Shown here: positions 41,829-50,530 of the stretch, one piece after another
Position numbering within the stretch: the first letter of the stretch is position 1
How the letters are laid out: each line of letters starts with the position of its first letter
NCBI GenBank assembly: GCA_044237845.1
Contig: JBIIEL010000012.1
Location: 1-56,491 of the forward strand
Length of the DNA: 56,491 nt
Reading direction: 5' to 3'
Origin: QFOX01 sp044237845
Lineage (GTDB): Bacteria > Pseudomonadota > Alphaproteobacteria > Rickettsiales > UBA3002
Notes under the pieces: model-generated
What the model was told of the DNA's origin: nothing
The model's input: the letters and a program-made list of their open reading frames with translations, nothing else
Database searches by the model: none
Made by a program: the position numbers and the translations under genes

Positions 41829-44200
41829 CGCAGCACCGCGCCGATTTTACGGGCGCTGGTGACGATGGCATCGGCGACTTTCTCGATTTCGGCGTCGGTC
41901 AGCGTGCGGTCATCCGCCTGCAGGGTGACGGTGAGGGCGAGGGATTTCTGCCCCGGCTCGATGCCTTTTCCGGTGTAGACATCGAAAATCGTCACCTCGC
42001 GCAGCAGCGCTTTTTCCGCAGCGCTCACGGCTTTTACCAGATCAGCGGAAGGCGTGGTCTCCGGCAGCACAAAGGCGAAGTCACGCGTGACGGGTTGGTA
42101 ATCCGAAATGCTGAGCGCCTTGCGCTTGGCGGCTTTCACTGGCGGCAGTGCCGAAACGAACAGCGTAAAGGCATAGATCGGCACATCAACACCGAATTGT
42201 TTGAGCAACGCTGGATGAAGCTCCGCGAAAATGCCAAGGATGTTTTTGGGGCCAAGGCCGACAAAGCCGCTGCGGCCGGGATGAAGCCATGGAACATCGC
42301 AGCCGGAGAGGATGGTCAGTTGCGCGGTATTGATGCCCGCAGCGGCGAGCACGGCGAAGAGATCTGCCTTCACATCAAACACGTCGACAGGTTTGGTTTC
42401 AGCCCAATGCGTGCCAGCGCGGTTACCGCAACGAATGCCGGAAAGCATGGTTTTTTGCCCGGTGGGTGTTACGTCCTCGAACACTGCACCCAGCTCGAAT
42501 AGTGCAATATCTTTGATGCCGCGCGCAAGATTGTTTTTTACGGCATCAATCAGGTGCGGCATGAGTTTGGGGCGCATGACAGAAAGATCGGCGCTGATGG
42601 GGTTGAGTAGCTCGAGTGCTTCCGAGTGCTTGCCACCCATGGTCCAAGCGTCCGCCTGTGCGGCGGAACAGAAACCCCAGCTGTAGGTTTCATTGAGGCC
42701 ACGCGCAGCGGCAGCACGGCGCAGAAGGCTGGCGCGGTTTTGTTCGGGCGTCAGCGCGGGCAGGCCGATATGCGAAGGCTTGGGCAACGGGGTGAGGGGA
42801 ATCGCGTCATAACCCACGATACGCAGAACCTCCTCCGCGAGGTCGGCGGGTTGGCTGCAATCATGCCGCCAGGTGGGGGTGAGCATTGCCGCGCCTTTGT
42901 CGGTAAAGCCCAGCTTGCCGAGAATCTCGCGCTGGCGTGCTTCTGGCACATCGACACCGATCAGGGCGCTGATTTTGGCTGCATCAAAAGCAATTTCGGT
43001 GTGTGCGGTGGGGATGGTTCCCGCCATCACGCGCTCGCTTGCCGTGCCGCCGCAGAGTTCGAGAATCAGCTCGGTTGCGCGCAGTTCGGCCTGCTCCATG
43101 AAGCCCGCATCCACCCCACGCTCGAAGCGCTGGCGGGCGTCGGACTCGATTTGCAACGCGCGGCCAGTTTTAGCGATGCGCTCGGGGTTGAACAGCGCGA
43201 CTTCCAGCAGCACATCCGTTGTTGTCTCGCTAACGCCAGTGGCGCTGCCGCCCATGATGCCGCCGAGGCCGAGGGCGTGTTTTTCATCTGCAATCACACA
43301 ACACTGCGTGTTGAGGCGATAGTCTTTATCATTCAGTGCGGCCAGCGTTTCGCCATCTATGACCGCGCGCACGGTGATGTTGCCGCTCAATTTCGCCATG
43401 TCATAAACATGCAGCGGGCGGCCAAAAGCGAGGGTGAAGTAGTTGGTGATATCCACCAGCGTGGAGATCGGGCGCATGCCGGCAGCGGTGAGGGCGCGCT
43501 GCATCCATTCCGGCGAAGCGCCGTTCTTCACGCCTTTAATCGCGCGGCCGATGAAAGCTTGGCAGCCATCCGTATCCGTAATCGTGACGCTGACCGGGCA
43601 GGCGCCAGAGGTTTTGATTTCCGGCATGCAAAGTGGCTTCAGCGTGCCAAGGCCTGCGGCGGCGAGGTCGCGCGCGATGCCGTACACGCCCATGCAGTCG
43701 CCACGGTTGGCGGTGACGTTGATGTCGAGCACCGGGTCGCCCAGCCCCATCACATCCACAATGCTCGCGCCGATTTCAGCGGTGAGGGGTAGTTCGATAA
43801 TGCATGCGTGATCCTCGCCTAGGCCAAGCTCGCGCGCGGAGCACATCATGCCTTGCGATTCCACGCCACGCACGGCGGCTTTTTTGATTTCCATGCCGTT
43901 GGTGGGGATGATGCTGCCGATATTCGCGAGCGCGACCTTGATGCCCGCCCGCGCATTCGGCGCGCCGCACACGATTTGCAGTTCGCCCTGCGCGGCTTTG
44001 ACTTTACAGACCTGAAGTTTATCGGCCTGTGGGTGTTTCTCTGCATGCAGAATTTCCGCGACCACGAATTGTTTCAGGTCGGCGGCCTTGTCTTCGATAC
44101 CGTCCACCTCAAGCCCGATGGCAGTGAGCTTCGCGCTGATTTCAGCAAGTGTGGCATCCGTCGTCAGGAAGCGTGTGAGGAGGGAGAGAGAGAACTTCAT
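41825..44200 (-). CDS. pheT: Phenylalanine-tRNA ligase subunit beta
   Basis: 791 aa, full-length bacterial beta subunit. In order: N-terminal tRNA-binding OB domain (about 40-150; VVAEILHAEKHPQADKL), B3/B4 editing domain with GRPLHVYDMAKL, B5 domain, and the C-terminal anticodon-binding fold (FDX-ACB; YQPVTRDFAFVL). It forms an alpha2-beta2 synthetase with PheS, and removes mischarged tyrosine. ATG 44200 overlaps the pheS stop by 4 nt. Confidence 0.97.
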   Translation of the reverse strand: MKFSLSLLTRFLTTDATLAEISAKLTAIGLEVDGIEDKAADLKQFVVAEILHAEKHPQADKLQVCKVKAAQGELQIVCGAPNARAGIKVALANIGSIIPTNGMEIKKAAVRGVESQGMMCSARELGLGEDHACIIELPLTAEIGASIVDVMGLGDPVLDINVTANRGDCMGVYGIARDLAAAGLGTLKPLCMPEIKTSGACPVSVTITDTDGCQAFIGRAIKGVKNGASPEWMQRALTAAGMRPISTLVDITNYFTLAFGRPLHVYDMAKLSGNITVRAVIDGETLAALNDKDYRLNTQCCVIADEKHALGLGGIMGGSATGVSETTTDVLLEVALFNPERIAKTGRALQIESDARQRFERGVDAGFMEQAELRATELILELCGGTASERVMAGTIPTAHTEIAFDAAKISALIGVDVPEARQREILGKLGFTDKGAAMLTPTWRHDCSQPADLAEEVLRIVGYDAIPLTPLPKPSHIGLPALTPEQNRASLLRRAAAARGLNETYSWGFCSAAQADAWTMGGKHSEALELLNPISADLSVMRPKLMPHLIDAVKNNLARGIKDIALFELGAVFEDVTPTGQKTMLSGIRCGNRAGTHWAETKPVDVFDVKADLFAVLAAAGINTAQLTILSGCDVPWLHPGRSGFVGLGPKNILGIFAELHPALLKQFGVDVPIYAFTLFVSALPPVKAAKRKALSISDYQPVTRDFAFVLPETTPSADLVKAVSAAEKALLREVTIFDVYTGKGIEPGQKSLALTVTLQADDRTLTDAEIEKVADAIVTSARKIGAVLR

Positions 44201-45264
44201 GCCGCGACTCCCTTGATGAGCGAGGGAATGTCGAGCGCGTTAAAGCCGTAATGCTTCAGCCAGCGCACGTCGCCGGCGAACATGGTGCGCAGGTCGGGGA
44301 TGTTGTATTTCAGCATGGCGAGGCGCTCAATGCCGCAGCCGAAGGCGAATCCCTGCCACTCGTTCGGGTCGATGCCGCAATTTTTCAGCACGTTGGGGTG
44401 CACCATGCCGCAGCCGGCGACCTCGAGCCAATCGTTGCCTTCGCCGATGACCAGTTCGCCCTTGCCGCGACGGCAGCCGATATCCACTTCCGCCGAGGGT
44501 TCGGTGAAGGGGAAGAAGCTGGCGCGGAAGCGCATCGGCAGTTTTTCAAGACCGAAGAAGGCGGCGAGCGCGTCATGCAGCACACCTTTTAAGTGCCCCA
44601 TATGAATATTTTTCTCGATGACCAGACCTTCGATCTGGTGGAACATCGGCGTGTGCGTCATGTCCGAATCCGAGCGGTAGGTGGTGCCTGGGGCGATGAT
44701 GCGGATCGGCGGTTTTTCGCTCGTCATTGTGCGCACTTGCACGGGCGACGTATGGGTGCGTAACACGGGATGATCTTTGCCATCACCCTTTAAATAAAAC
44801 GTGTCATGCATTTGCCGTGCGGGGTGCGATTCCGGGATGTTGAGTGCGCTGAAATTATGGAAGTCGTCCTCGATCTCTGGCCCCTCGGCCACGGTGAAAC
44901 CAAAATCAGCGAAAATAGCAATCAGCTCTTCCGTCACCTGCGTGATGGGGTGAATGGAGCCTGACAGCGACGGCGCAGCGGGCAGCGTGATGTCAACCGC
45001 TTCTTTTGCTAGCCGTTCATTCATCTCTGCGACTTCGAGCGTTGCCTTTTTCGCTTCAAGTGCTGCGGTAATTTCTTCTTTGATGCGGTTGAGGGATGCG
45101 CCTTTTTCCTTGCGCTCCTCGGGCGATAATTTACCCAGCTCTTTCAGCTCCGACGTGAGGGCGCCGCTTTTGCCAAGAATGTGGATGCGTAAATCCTCAA
45201 GCGCCTTCACAGAAGTCGCCTCGGCGATGGATTGGAGTCCGTTACTGAGAATGTCGTTGCTCAT
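44197..45264 (-). CDS. pheS: Phenylalanine-tRNA ligase subunit alpha
   Basis: 355 aa, class II catalytic subunit. An N-terminal coiled coil is followed by motif 2 (FRASFFPFTEPSAEVDI), HPARQMHDTFYL and motif 3 (GFAFGCGIERLAMLKY). It charges tRNA-Phe. Translationally coupled to pheT. The rplT gene lies 65 nt upstream in the same direction, the common rpmI-rplT-pheS-pheT order. Confidence 0.97.
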   Translation of the reverse strand: MSNDILSNGLQSIAEATSVKALEDLRIHILGKSGALTSELKELGKLSPEERKEKGASLNRIKEEITAALEAKKATLEVAEMNERLAKEAVDITLPAAPSLSGSIHPITQVTEELIAIFADFGFTVAEGPEIEDDFHNFSALNIPESHPARQMHDTFYLKGDGKDHPVLRTHTSPVQVRTMTSEKPPIRIIAPGTTYRSDSDMTHTPMFHQIEGLVIEKNIHMGHLKGVLHDALAAFFGLEKLPMRFRASFFPFTEPSAEVDIGCRRGKGELVIGEGNDWLEVAGCGMVHPNVLKNCGIDPNEWQGFAFGCGIERLAMLKYNIPDLRTMFAGDVRWLKHYGFNALDIPSLIKGVAA

Positions 45265-45329
45265 GGTCGAGTGCTATCCTGACCGTCGCGAAAGAGAAAA
45301 GGGGCGACCCCGAAAGTCGCCCCCGAAAA

Positions 45330-45689
45330 CTATGCCTTGAGGGCAGCTTGCGCTTGCTTTGCAAGGCTTGCAAACATCGCTGCGTCATGCACGGCGATAT
45401 CAGCCAGAACCTTACGATCGAGCGTCACGCCAGCCTTGATGAGGCCGCTCATGAAGGTCGAATACACCATGCCGTTCTCACGTGCGGCAGCGTTGATACG
45501 CTGGATCCACAGTGCGCGGAAGGTGCGCTTTTTGTTGCGGCGGTCGCGGTATGCATATTGCAGACCGTGCTCAACGCGGTTGACGGCAACGCGGTAGCAG
45601 GTGCCTGCACGGCCGCGGAAGCCTTTTGCGAGTTTCAGAATTTTGCGGTGGCGAGCGCGTTTAGTAACGCCACGTTTCACATGTGCCAT
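45330..45689 (-). CDS. rplT: 50S ribosomal protein L20
   Basis: 119 aa, bL20, typical length, starting MAHVKRGVTKRARHRKILK with FRGRAGTCYRVA and YAYRDRRNKKRTFRALWIQRI shortened to YAYRDRRNKKRTFR. It is needed for early 50S assembly and often represses its own operon by binding the leader. It follows rpmI after 10 nt. Confidence 0.97.
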   Translation of the reverse strand: MAHVKRGVTKRARHRKILKLAKGFRGRAGTCYRVAVNRVEHGLQYAYRDRRNKKRTFRALWIQRINAAARENGMVYSTFMSGLIKAGVTLDRKVLADIAVHDAAMFASLAKQAQAALKA

Positions 45690-45699
45690 GGTCTACTCC

Positions 45700-45900
45700 T
45701 TAACCGTTGGGGAGGAAGTTTTTGCGAATGGTCGTAGCATCCGATTCATTAAGAATCGTGGTGCCGCGCGCACTGCGGATCATGCGTTGTGAACGTTTGC
45801 GCATTCCGTGGCGCTTGCCAGATTGGCCCGCAACCACTTTGCCGGTCGCGGTCAGCTTAAAGCGCTTCTTCGCCCCGGATTTGGTCTTCATTTTTGGCAT
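45700..45900 (-). CDS. rpmI: 50S ribosomal protein L35
   Basis: 66 aa, bL35, starting MPKMKTKSGAKKRFKLT with GKVVAGQSGKRHGMRKRS. The translation factor gene infC, which often precedes rpmI, is absent: the next gene upstream is the divergent Bax-inhibitor-like gene. The 240 nt between the two starts hold promoters for both. Confidence 0.97.
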   Translation of the reverse strand: MPKMKTKSGAKKRFKLTATGKVVAGQSGKRHGMRKRSQRMIRSARGTTILNESDATTIRKNFLPNG

Positions 45901-46057
45901 TTCGGTCTCCGTTGTTGATGGGTGTTAACCCTATGATATAGCAGCGCCCAGGCAGCCATGTTCGCCCGGCACCAACTTCCCCGATTCATTGGGGACGCGC
46001 TGTATAGCCATGTTGCACTGCAATTGCAAGCGCTTGTTTGTATCTGTCGGGTTCCTC

Positions 46058-46115
46058 TTGCAAGGGGGGAGGAATATCCTATATAATAGCTCAGGTATTG
46101 GGCGAAGACCCAGTA
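46058..46115 (+). promoter_or_regulatory. Promoter and leader hairpin of the Bax-inhibitor-like gene
   Basis: TTGCAA (46058-46063), an 18-nt spacer and TATAAT (46082-46087) form a good sigma-70-type promoter. The short leader then contains TATTGGG/CCCAGTA (46096-46102/46109-46115) with loop CGAAGA, just before the ribosome site. A conserved ybhL leader motif has been described in alphaproteobacteria; I cannot confirm that this is it. Confidence 0.5.
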
Positions 46116-46140
46116 CAGCAAACCTTTGATGGAGAATGAA

Positions 46141-46884
46141 ATGAGTGCATGGGATCGTCCGACTACTGGTACTACGGGCCAGATCAGCGCGGTGGACCAA
46201 GGCCTTCGCAGCTATATGCTGAAGGTCTATAACTATATGGCCAGCGGCGTGCTGCTGACGGCTATCATCGCCTATTTTGCAGGCACCAGCGAGGCCTTCA
46301 TTGGCATGATGCTGACGCAAGGCGCCAATGGCGCGGTGGGCGTTTCGGCCCTCGGTTGGGTGGTGATGTTTGCACCGCTCGCCATGGTGTTCTTCATGAT
46401 GTTCAAGCTGCATAGCATGAGCACACAGACCCTGCAGGTGACCTTCTGGGCCTATGCCGCGCTGATGGGCCTAAGCCTCTACAGCATTTTCCTGGTCTAT
46501 ACCGGTGCGAGCATCCTGAAGGTGCTGTTTACTACGGCGGGTACGTTCGGCCTGCTCAGCATGTATGGGTACGCCACCAAGCGTGACCTGACCAGCTGGG
46601 GCACGTTCCTTTCGGTGGGCATGTGGGCGATTCTGATTGTGTCGCTCATCAACATGTTCCTGCTGAAGTCCGCCCCGATGGATCTGGTGCTTTCCTGCCT
46701 CGGAGTGGTGTTGGCGCTGGGCTTCACGGCCTATGATACGCAGAAAATCAAGGAAACCTACTACCATGTGGGCAATTCCAGCGAGGGTATTGCTCGTGCC
46801 AGCATCATGGGCGCGCTGAAGCTCTATATGGACTTCATCTACCTCTTCGTAAACCTGCTGCGCCTGATGGGCGAGCGCCGGTAG
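46141..46884 (+). CDS. Bax inhibitor-1 / YccA (YbhL) family membrane protein
   Basis: 247 aa, seven predicted helices. Family features: the N-terminal DQGLRSYMLKVYNYM, the first helix VLLTAIIAYFA, and the C-terminal LGFTAYDTQKIKETY and LYMDFIYLFVNLLRLMG. Homologues include E. coli YccA, an FtsH modulator, and calcium-leak channels of the TMBIM family. I chose ATG 46141, with GGAG at 46131-46134, over in-frame starts at 46126 and 46129. Confidence 0.93.
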   Translation: MSAWDRPTTGTTGQISAVDQGLRSYMLKVYNYMASGVLLTAIIAYFAGTSEAFIGMMLTQGANGAVGVSALGWVVMFAPLAMVFFMMFKLHSMSTQTLQVTFWAYAALMGLSLYSIFLVYTGASILKVLFTTAGTFGLLSMYGYATKRDLTSWGTFLSVGMWAILIVSLINMFLLKSAPMDLVLSCLGVVLALGFTAYDTQKIKETYYHVGNSSEGIARASIMGALKLYMDFIYLFVNLLRLMGERR

Positions 46885-46904
46885 GCAGTTCCTGCCGCGT
46901 AACG

Positions 46905-46932
46905 AAAAGGGAGGCTTCGGCCTCCCTTTTTT
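46905..46932 (+). terminator. Rho-independent terminator
   Basis: AAAAGGGAGGC, a TTCG loop and GCCTCCCTTTTTT: a strong stem with a stable tetraloop, ending the Bax-inhibitor-like transcript. Confidence 0.95.
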
Positions 46933-46988
46933 GTTGCAATTTTCTGGCGAACTTATAGTATTAACGAATATAAAAAGCGGCACGAGGT

Positions 46989-47642
46989 GTGTGTGATGCC
47001 GCAAACTCAGCAAGTCCCGTAACGTTTAACTTCGCAGGTAATGTGCTCACAGGCGCTACCACGTCCTTTTCTGCTATTCCGCTTTCCGGCGCTGGCCGGC
47101 GCGTTGACGCGCGCGACTTGAGCGACGATGTTCGGGATGTGCTTACTGCGACGGGGCAGCCCCCACTGGCGCCCGGTGCAACGGTTACTGCGCGCACGCG
47201 CTACAAGGTTGGGACGGATGGTGAGCTGGTCGTTACTGACCGTAAAATCACCATTAGCACAGAGGAACAGGCCTCCGCCAGCGATGCGGATGGTCGTCGC
47301 AGTTCGCGCCGTGCGTTCGAGCGTGACTCACAACAGACGCTGGCAAATCTCGCTAAACCACAGCCGCAGCTTTCTCCGTCCGACGAATTGGCACTCTTTG
47401 GCGAAGGGGAAGCATTTGAATCCGTGACCGAGCCGCCGCTGGTCTCGCGCATCGTTACCGGGCAGGCCACGGCAGAAGACGGCTCTTCCATCCCTGTCGA
47501 TATTATTCGTCCCGGTGCCGAGGCGGCACTGCAAACGCTGAAGTCGCTTTCAGCGCAGGTGCAGGCGAGTGCCGCCGCGCGCTACGCACGTAACAGCGAC
47601 GCAGTGTTCGGTGTCTCTTCATTGACGCAGTTCGCGGCGTAG
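46989..47642 (+). CDS. Hypothetical protein, 217 aa
   Basis: About 217 aa from GTG 46989, though the start is uncertain: the GAGG at 46984-46987 is too close, and a later start is possible. Low-complexity Ala/Ser/Asp-rich regions surround a charged segment (ARTRYKVGTDGELVVTDRK) and a predicted helical C-terminus with AALQTLKSLSAQVQASAAARYARN shortened to SLSAQVQASAAARYARN. No signal peptide, no family recognised. The frame is open and GC-rich at third positions like a real gene. It stands alone between a terminator and the ABC permease gene. Confidence 0.6.
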   Translation: MCDAANSASPVTFNFAGNVLTGATTSFSAIPLSGAGRRVDARDLSDDVRDVLTATGQPPLAPGATVTARTRYKVGTDGELVVTDRKITISTEEQASASDADGRRSSRRAFERDSQQTLANLAKPQPQLSPSDELALFGEGEAFESVTEPPLVSRIVTGQATAEDGSSIPVDIIRPGAEAALQTLKSLSAQVQASAAARYARNSDAVFGVSSLTQFAA

Positions 47643-47666
47643 TTTCCTGTTGGCAGCGCGGCGCGC

Positions 47667-48452
47667 GTGCCGTATAGCCCTTCCATGGATTTCAACTTCA
47701 TCGGCACGGCAACGCTCTATAAGCGCGAGACATGGCGGTTCCTCAAGGTGTGGAACCAGACCCTCGTCGCGCCGATGATCACGACCACCATTTTTCTGGC
47801 GATTTTTGTGTTGGCGCTCGGCGGCAGTGCGCGGATGATCCACGGCATGCATTTTGTCGATTTCATCGCCCCCGGCCTCATCATGATGGCGATGGTGCAG
47901 AACGCGTTCGCCAACACCTCGTCATCCTTCATGATCGCCAAGCTGCAAGGCGTGATTATCGACTGGCTGATGCCGCCCTTCGCCGCGGCGGAGCTGACGA
48001 TTGGATTTATGCTTGGCGGCATCACCCGCGGTCTGCTGGTCGGCTGCACGGTGGCGCTCGCGATGTCGTTCTTCGTGCATCTCGAGGTGCATTCCTGGGG
48101 GCATTTGGTGTTCTTCGCCGTCGCGGCGACGATGATGCTGGCGCTATTTGGCGTGGTGACTGGCGTGTTTGGCAATACGCCGGATCAGGTGGCGGCGATT
48201 ACCAATTTCTTCGTTACGCCACTCTCGTTCCTCTCCGGCACGTTTTATTCGGTGCAGGACTTGCCGCCGTTTTTCCAGCATATCAGCCACGCGAACCCAT
48301 TTTTCTACATGATCGATGGCTTCCGCTTCGCCATGACGGGCGTGTCGGACACTAGCCCCACGCTCGGCATGTGGGTGCTGACAGGCGCCAATATCGCGTT
48401 GTTCAGCCTTGCGCGCCTCATGTTCGCCCGCGGCTGGCGACTGAAGAGTTAG
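47667..48452 (+). CDS. ABC-2 type transporter permease
   Basis: 261 aa (255 if ATG 47685 is used), six helices of the ABC-2 permease type, with the family stretch NFFVTPLSFLSGTFYSVQDLP and the end NPFFYMIDGFRF. Such permeases export polysaccharides, lipids or drugs with a separate ATPase; no ATPase gene is next to it here. It directly precedes argD, 2 nt before its start, an arrangement I associate with several alphaproteobacteria. Substrate unknown. Confidence 0.85.
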   Translation: MPYSPSMDFNFIGTATLYKRETWRFLKVWNQTLVAPMITTTIFLAIFVLALGGSARMIHGMHFVDFIAPGLIMMAMVQNAFANTSSSFMIAKLQGVIIDWLMPPFAAAELTIGFMLGGITRGLLVGCTVALAMSFFVHLEVHSWGHLVFFAVAATMMLALFGVVTGVFGNTPDQVAAITNFFVTPLSFLSGTFYSVQDLPPFFQHISHANPFFYMIDGFRFAMTGVSDTSPTLGMWVLTGANIALFSLARLMFARGWRLKS

Positions 48453-48454
48453 AG

Positions 48455-49621
48455 ATGACCATCACTCCCTATCTCCCCATCTATCGCAGGAACGGCGTGC
48501 GTATTACGCGCGGCGAGGGGGTGTATCTCATCGGTGAGGACGGCACGCGCTATCTCGACTTTGCGGCGGGGATCGCAGTGAATGCGTTCGGCCATAGCCA
48601 TCCCCATCTGGTGGAAGCACTTTCGCGTCAAGGCGCAGCCTTGTGGCATTGTTCGAATCAGTTTATCACGCCGCAGTTGGAGGAATTCTCAGCACGGCTG
48701 GTGGATGCAACCTTCGCGGATTCGGTGTTTTTCACCTCATCCGGTACCGAGGCGGTGGAGGCGGGTATCAAGTTCATGCGCCGCTATCACTACGAAACCG
48801 GCGCGCCCTATCGCCACCGGATTATTACGTTTGAGGGCGGCTTCCATGGCCGCACCTATGGCGGAATTTCCGCAGGTGGGAATAATTACGCCCGCGCGGG
48901 CTTTGGCCAGTTGCTCGGCGGGTTCGATCGCGTAAAGCTGAACGATATGGCAGCGGTGATGCGCGTGCTCAGCAAAAACACGGCAGGCATTCTCATCGAG
49001 CCAATTCAGGGCGAGGGCGGTATTCACGTTGCCGAGCTGCAGTTTCTGCGCGATTTAAAAAAGCTGTGCGAGGCTGAAGGCCTACTCATGATGTGCGACG
49101 AAGTGCAATGCGGCTATGGCCGCCCCGGCAGTTTTTTCGCGTTCGAACGTGCGGGCATCACGCCGGATATCGTGACCTCGGCCAAGGGCATTGGCGGCGG
49201 TTTTCCGCTCGGTGCGACGCTGGTGACGGAGCGCGTGGGCAGCGTGCTGCCGCCGGGCTGTCATGGCGGCACCTATAACAACAACCCGCTGGCGATGGCG
49301 GTGGGAAATGCCGTGCTCGACCTGATGCTGGAAGAAGGCCGCTTTGCGCATGTTACGCGCATGGGCGAATTGCTGATGGACGGTCTCAAAAAACTACAAG
49401 CAGCGCACCCGGATAAGATTGCGGATGTGCGCGGCGTGGGGCTGATGATCGGTCTCGAACCGACGGGCGATGCGCGTGCGCTGGCCGCAGCTATGCTGGC
49501 GCGTGGGCTGGTGACGTCATCCACGGTCACGAATGTCATTCGCCTCGTGCCGCCGCTGATTGTTGATGCGCATCATGTCGCCGAAGCGCTGGGCGTGATT
49601 GAATCTGTGATAAAGGAGTAA
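48455..49621 (+). CDS. argD: Acetylornithine aminotransferase
   Basis: 388 aa, PLP-dependent class III aminotransferase of arginine synthesis. Motifs: LDFAAGIAVNAFGHSHP, FTSSGTEAVEAGIKF, MMCDEVQCGYGRPG and the PLP lysine in SAKGIGGGFPLGA. I chose ATG 48455 with AGAGTTAGAG upstream; an in-frame start at 48371 lies inside the permease gene. argF follows 3 nt later, the usual pair. Confidence 0.95.
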   Translation: MTITPYLPIYRRNGVRITRGEGVYLIGEDGTRYLDFAAGIAVNAFGHSHPHLVEALSRQGAALWHCSNQFITPQLEEFSARLVDATFADSVFFTSSGTEAVEAGIKFMRRYHYETGAPYRHRIITFEGGFHGRTYGGISAGGNNYARAGFGQLLGGFDRVKLNDMAAVMRVLSKNTAGILIEPIQGEGGIHVAELQFLRDLKKLCEAEGLLMMCDEVQCGYGRPGSFFAFERAGITPDIVTSAKGIGGGFPLGATLVTERVGSVLPPGCHGGTYNNNPLAMAVGNAVLDLMLEEGRFAHVTRMGELLMDGLKKLQAAHPDKIADVRGVGLMIGLEPTGDARALAAAMLARGLVTSSTVTNVIRLVPPLIVDAHHVAEALGVIESVIKE

Positions 49622-49624
49622 GCC

Positions 49625-50530
49625 ATGCGGCATTTTCTGGATTGGCGGGATCTCTCCGCGAATGATATCGAAGCGATTCTGGCAGAAGCAGCGCAGCGTA
49701 AGCGCCAGCGCGGTCAGGGCGAAGAGCCAACGCTCGACGGTAAATCGCTCGCGATGATTTTCGAAAAAAACTCGACCCGCACCCGCGTGAGCTTCGAGGT
49801 GGGCATGCGCGAGCTGGGCGGCAACCCCATCGTGCTGCAGAAGGACGATTTACAGCTTGGCCGTGGCGAAACGGTGGCAGATACGGCGCGGGTGCTCTCG
49901 CGCTATTGCCATGCGATGATGCTGCGTGCCTATCACCACGCCACATTGCTGGAGCTGGCGCAATACGCCACCGTGCCGGTGATTAACGGGCTCACCAACC
50001 TGCTGCATCCCTGCCAGATTCTGGCGGATGTGATGACGGTGGAGGAGCATTTCGGTTCCATCGCGGGCAAAAAAATCGCGTGGGTGGGCGATGGCAATAA
50101 CATGGCCAATACGTGGATCACGGCGGCGCAAGTGTTGGGCTTTGAGCTGATGCTCGCTTGCCCGGCGCTCTATGTGCCGAGCCGTGAAATTCTCGAGCAG
50201 GCGCAGAAAAAGGGCGCGAAAGTAACGCTCACACACTCGCCTGAAGCGGCGGTGGATGGGGCGGATGTGGTGAATACCGACACGTGGGTGAGTATGGGCG
50301 ACGACGACACCCTCACGCGCAAGCAGGCATTTCATGGGTTTCAGGTGAACGAGGCGTTAATGGCGCGTGCGAAGAAAGAGGCGATTTTCCTGCATTGCCT
50401 GCCTGCCCATCGCGGCGAAGAAGTGAGCGACGCCGTGCTCGATGGTGCGCAATCGAAAGTGTGGGACGAAGCCGAAAACCGCCTCCACACCCAAAAAGCC
50501 GTGCTGCTCTGGTGTTTGGGGGAGATTTAG
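49625..50530 (+). CDS. argF: Ornithine carbamoyltransferase
   Basis: 301 aa, makes citrulline from ornithine and carbamoyl phosphate. Motifs: the carbamoyl-phosphate site EKNSTRTRVSFE, HHATLLELAQ, HPCQILADVMT, WVGDGNNMANTW and HCLPAHRGEEV. Length is normal. Its last 4 nt overlap the convergent rseP stop. Confidence 0.96.
   Translation: MRHFLDWRDLSANDIEAILAEAAQRKRQRGQGEEPTLDGKSLAMIFEKNSTRTRVSFEVGMRELGGNPIVLQKDDLQLGRGETVADTARVLSRYCHAMMLRAYHHATLLELAQYATVPVINGLTNLLHPCQILADVMTVEEHFGSIAGKKIAWVGDGNNMANTWITAAQVLGFELMLACPALYVPSREILEQAQKKGAKVTLTHSPEAAVDGADVVNTDTWVSMGDDDTLTRKQAFHGFQVNEALMARAKKEAIFLHCLPAHRGEEVSDAVLDGAQSKVWDEAENRLHTQKAVLLWCLGEI

Noticed and set aside
42626..43792. Long open frame opposite pheT
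   Set aside because: A shadow of pheT; no start signal or recognisable motif, while pheT is certain.
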